This document shows positions 38,691-40,324 of a stretch of 40,324 nucleotides of DNA, piece by piece; position 1 is the first letter of the stretch; every line of letters starts with the position of its first letter. Below the pieces are notes generated by a model. The model had not been told where the DNA came from and did no database searches. It saw only the letters and a program-made list of their open reading frames with translations. The position numbers were made by a program, and so were the translations under genes. This DNA comes from Euryarchaeota archaeon UBA86 (GTDB lineage: Archaea > Thermoplasmatota > Poseidoniia > Poseidoniales > Thalassarchaeaceae). Where the stretch lies: the NCBI GenBank assembly GCA_002503055.1, contig DAQX01000025.1:750-41073 (forward strand), written 5' to 3'.

Positions 38691-39446
38691 ATGGCCCGCA
38701 TTGCGGTGCTCTGCGGAACTGGCATGAGTGCATTCTCCTCACATCTATCTTCTTCGGGAGTAAAATCAACTACTCTCATGATTGATTCAGATTGGGGGCA
38801 AGTTCCAGCCACAATTATTGATACAGGTGATGGAGAGGTGATGGTGATAGACAGACATCACTCTGACTCGGAATTCAGGACCCCTCCTCATCGAATTGAA
38901 CATAGAGGAAATGTGCATGCTGTGGCTAGTTTCCAGCCCGATCTGATAATGAGCATCAATTCTGTTGGCAGTATGCGAGAAGACCTTCCGCCAGGGACTA
39001 TTGGAGTTGGATCTGACATCCTAGATTTAGCAGACAAACCATGGACCTTTTACGATGATAATGCTACTCACGCAGACAGAACTTCGTGTTTTGATTCCCC
39101 GGCCAGTCAAATCTGTGCACAAGTCCTCAGTGGAATCCAAGGGCAAGTAGCAGACGATCTGATTATCGCTCAATGTGTCGGGCCTCAGTTCGAGACCCCC
39201 TCAGAAATAGATGCACTTGCGAGACTAGGTGCAGATGTTGTTGGGATGACCTTGGGCCCTGAATCAAGGCTCGTAGCCGAGACCGGAATTCCACATGTAG
39301 CACTATCTTGCTCTTCCAACTGGGCTGCTGGTAGGACACCCGGTGATCCCGATGCAGAGATTGATCACGAAGCAGTGGATGAGATGGCAGCTTCTATGCG
39401 AGAGAGTGTGGGTGAGTGTGTGAAAGCCCTGTTATCTAGCAGGTGA
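38691..39446 (+). CDS. Purine nucleoside / methylthioadenosine phosphorylase family enzyme
   Basis: This 251-residue enzyme of the nucleoside phosphorylase family cleaves the glycosidic bond with phosphate. The N-terminus holds the phosphate-site VLCGTGMS. IDRHHSDSEFRTPPHRIEHRGNV (about 53-75, shown here in part) matches the 'RH...H-P-P...N' core of trimeric PNP/MTAP. SINSVGSM is the central strand. The base/ribose site is GPQFETPSEIDALARLGADVVGMT. The ETP element is PNP-like while GMT is MTAP-like, so substrate (methylthioadenosine, methylthioinosine or inosine/guanosine) cannot be decided. It follows the S3Ae gene by four bases and precedes a small membrane protein gene by four. Confidence 0.85.
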   Translation: MARIAVLCGTGMSAFSSHLSSSGVKSTTLMIDSDWGQVPATIIDTGDGEVMVIDRHHSDSEFRTPPHRIEHRGNVHAVASFQPDLIMSINSVGSMREDLPPGTIGVGSDILDLADKPWTFYDDNATHADRTSCFDSPASQICAQVLSGIQGQVADDLIIAQCVGPQFETPSEIDALARLGADVVGMTLGPESRLVAETGIPHVALSCSSNWAAGRTPGDPDAEIDHEAVDEMAASMRESVGECVKALLSSR

Positions 39447-39450
39447 TGTC

Positions 39451-39780
39451 TTGGAGAGCGAAACTAGAAACGGACTTTTGTTAATCGCTGTCTCTTTGAT
39501 AATGCTGCCAGTGACTATGGATTTGATGCAATACCATGATGATGCCTCAGACGAATATCAGCGAGAGTGCGATATCAATTACAGAATTCTTGTCTTGGAC
39601 AATAACGACCCAATTGACGGTCAGAGGTGTGAAGAGATAGAGAATGAGATGTCTAAGAGACTGAACTATTTCATCGGCTCAATGGCGATTTTCGTTCTAA
39701 CCGGATTGTGCGGTATCGCTTTGGTACTACCCCAGGGAGATAACGGTAGACAACCGCCCATGGGTGGACAACTACGTTGA
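39451..39780 (+). CDS. Small two-helix membrane protein
   Basis: A 109-residue protein with an N-terminal hydrophobic helix (about 8-24, LLLIAVSLIMLPVTM) and a second helix (about 73-93, FIGSMAIFVLTGLCGIALVL). They are joined by an acidic loop (25-70) with two cysteines (C40, C60) that could form a disulfide on the outside. The start is a TTG with GGTGA upstream, four bases after the phosphorylase stop. The ATG six bases upstream is in another, short frame. No family recognised. Confidence 0.6.
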   Translation: MESETRNGLLLIAVSLIMLPVTMDLMQYHDDASDEYQRECDINYRILVLDNNDPIDGQRCEEIENEMSKRLNYFIGSMAIFVLTGLCGIALVLPQGDNGRQPPMGGQLR

Positions 39781-39805
39781 TGGGACTAGACTCCCAGCAT
39801 GAGGC

Positions 39806-40201
39806 ATGACAAGACCTGTGAGTGTAGACGATTGGATTCAGATTGATACTCAAAACAGCCCTGATGGATTATGGCGCACCATGATGTCCAGAGTTGCAGC
39901 ATTCCACCACAAGCATGCATTCGCCTCAGAGGAGAACCATGGTCATGACATGGGATATCGAGTTGCCTTGACAGTAGAGGAGTTGGGCGAGTTCGCAGCA
40001 GCGATAACTAAGGGAAAGCCGGATGAAGAGGCAGCAGAAGAACTGGCCGACCTACTGATTCTCATTCTCGGTCATTCGCTAGCAATGAAAATAGATCTAG
40101 AGTCGGAGTTTCACAAGAAAATGGACAAAATTATGACACGCAAGGCACGCAGAGGTAGACTCGGGATACGAGTTACTGAATACACTGGGGACGAATCATA
40201 A
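39806..40201 (+). CDS. MazG-like all-alpha NTP pyrophosphohydrolase
   Basis: The 131-residue protein has the metal-binding pattern of the MazG/HisE/dUTPase-2 superfamily: VEELGEFAAAI (E-E-x-x-E type, about residues 57-67) followed by EEAAEELADLLILILG (E-x-x-D, about 74-89). A basic tail follows with KKMDKIMTRKARRGRLG. Such enzymes hydrolyse nucleoside triphosphates to monophosphates, often for house-cleaning of abnormal nucleotides. The N-terminal 50 residues are His/Met-rich (FHHKHAF, NHGHDMGYR) and less typical. GAGG lies just before the ATG. The exact substrate cannot be told. Confidence 0.8.
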   Translation: MTRPVSVDDWIQIDTQNSPDGLWRTMMSRVAAFHHKHAFASEENHGHDMGYRVALTVEELGEFAAAITKGKPDEEAAEELADLLILILGHSLAMKIDLESEFHKKMDKIMTRKARRGRLGIRVTEYTGDES

Positions 40202-40247
40202 GGTAGGGATGGAGAACATCCATATTTCCCAATGTTCAGGGTAACTC

Positions 40248-40324
40248 ATGCAAGGAACCGTGTCGCTCCGAAGTGTTCACGGAAAATTCCTGAGCGCTCA
40301 GCCCGACGGGCGTGCGGAATGGAA
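40248..40324 (+). CDS. Fascin-like (actin-crosslinking/beta-trefoil) domain protein, 5' fragment
   Basis: A reading frame opens at ATG 40248 and runs off the window. Its first 25 residues include VSLRSVHGKFLSAQPDGRA, which fits the repeat consensus of fascin/FRG1-type beta-trefoil domains (V-x-L-R-S-x-H-G-K-Y/F-L-S-A-x-x-D-G). The product would start directly with the domain, so it may be intracellular. Another frame is also open here but has no such pattern. Only a fragment is available. Confidence 0.5.
   Translation, partial: MQGTVSLRSVHGKFLSAQPDGRAEW

Noticed and set aside
1..40324. Mobile elements, CRISPR arrays, prophage or integration at the tRNA-Lys gene
   Set aside because: No transposase, integrase, direct-repeat array or duplicated tRNA 3' end was seen; the genes flanking the tRNA are ordinary chromosomal ones.

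Overview
The window looks like a chromosomal segment of a planktonic euryarchaeon, most likely Marine Group II (Candidatus Poseidoniales) or a close relative. This rests on archaeal information-processing genes (aIF6, split RpoA1/RpoA2, RpoH, L30e, S3Ae, Pop5), a CCA-less tRNA gene, GTG/TTG starts and GAGGTG-type ribosome binding sites. It also rests on an aerobic, heterotroph-like gene set (propionyl-CoA carboxylase, methylmalonyl-CoA mutase, Rieske/cytochrome b). The lineage call is inference from protein content. I see no insertion sequence, integrase, CRISPR array or prophage. Packing is very dense: stops and starts overlap as ATGA, TGATG, TAATG or GTGA, and convergent genes abut or overlap.

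Layout. 1-450: 3' end of 23S rRNA, then 5S rRNA. 503-5717: aIF6, then a propionate module. On the minus strand it holds carboxyltransferase, a tiny epsilon/gamma-like subunit, a biotin carrier and a small zinc protein. On the plus strand it holds the B12-binding subunit of methylmalonyl-CoA mutase, its MeaB-type GTPase and a polyprenol-kinase-like membrane protein. 5766-7979: a 39-residue membrane peptide, asparagine synthetase and a minimal alkylguanine-DNA alkyltransferase. 7972-14451 (minus): a respiratory operon. It encodes a Reeler-like anchored protein, a two-helix protein, a Tat-anchored Rieske protein and a b6-type cytochrome b. These are followed by a 929-residue protein that joins the C-terminal half of cytochrome b to an extracytoplasmic domain and a HdrD-like iron-sulfur module, then a 2[4Fe-4S] ferredoxin.

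14598-17542: TPR protein, FtsZ-like GTPase, RNase P Pop5, and a fusion of a HemK-like methyltransferase with biotin-protein ligase, which could load the biotin carrier encoded upstream. 17593-27111: a foldable intergenic stretch, tRNA-Lys(UUU), then rpoH-rpoB-rpoA1-rpoA2-rpl30e. RpoH and RpoA2 begin with the same extra domain, and RpoA1 has a large Cys-containing insertion.

27130-35724: an unrecognised protein, then a block of four related coiled-coil proteins. They surround an operon encoding a secreted-domain/zinc-ribbon membrane protein, a DtxR-type metalloregulator and a polytopic membrane protein. A perfect 19-bp palindrome lies in the divergent promoter region. This block is the best candidate for an undescribed system. 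35725-40324: PdxS, a 7Fe-type ferredoxin, an exosome-associated RNA-binding protein, ribosomal S3Ae with a C-terminal SAP domain, a purine nucleoside phosphorylase family enzyme, a small membrane protein, a MazG-like pyrophosphatase, and the start of a probable fascin-like protein cut by the window edge.
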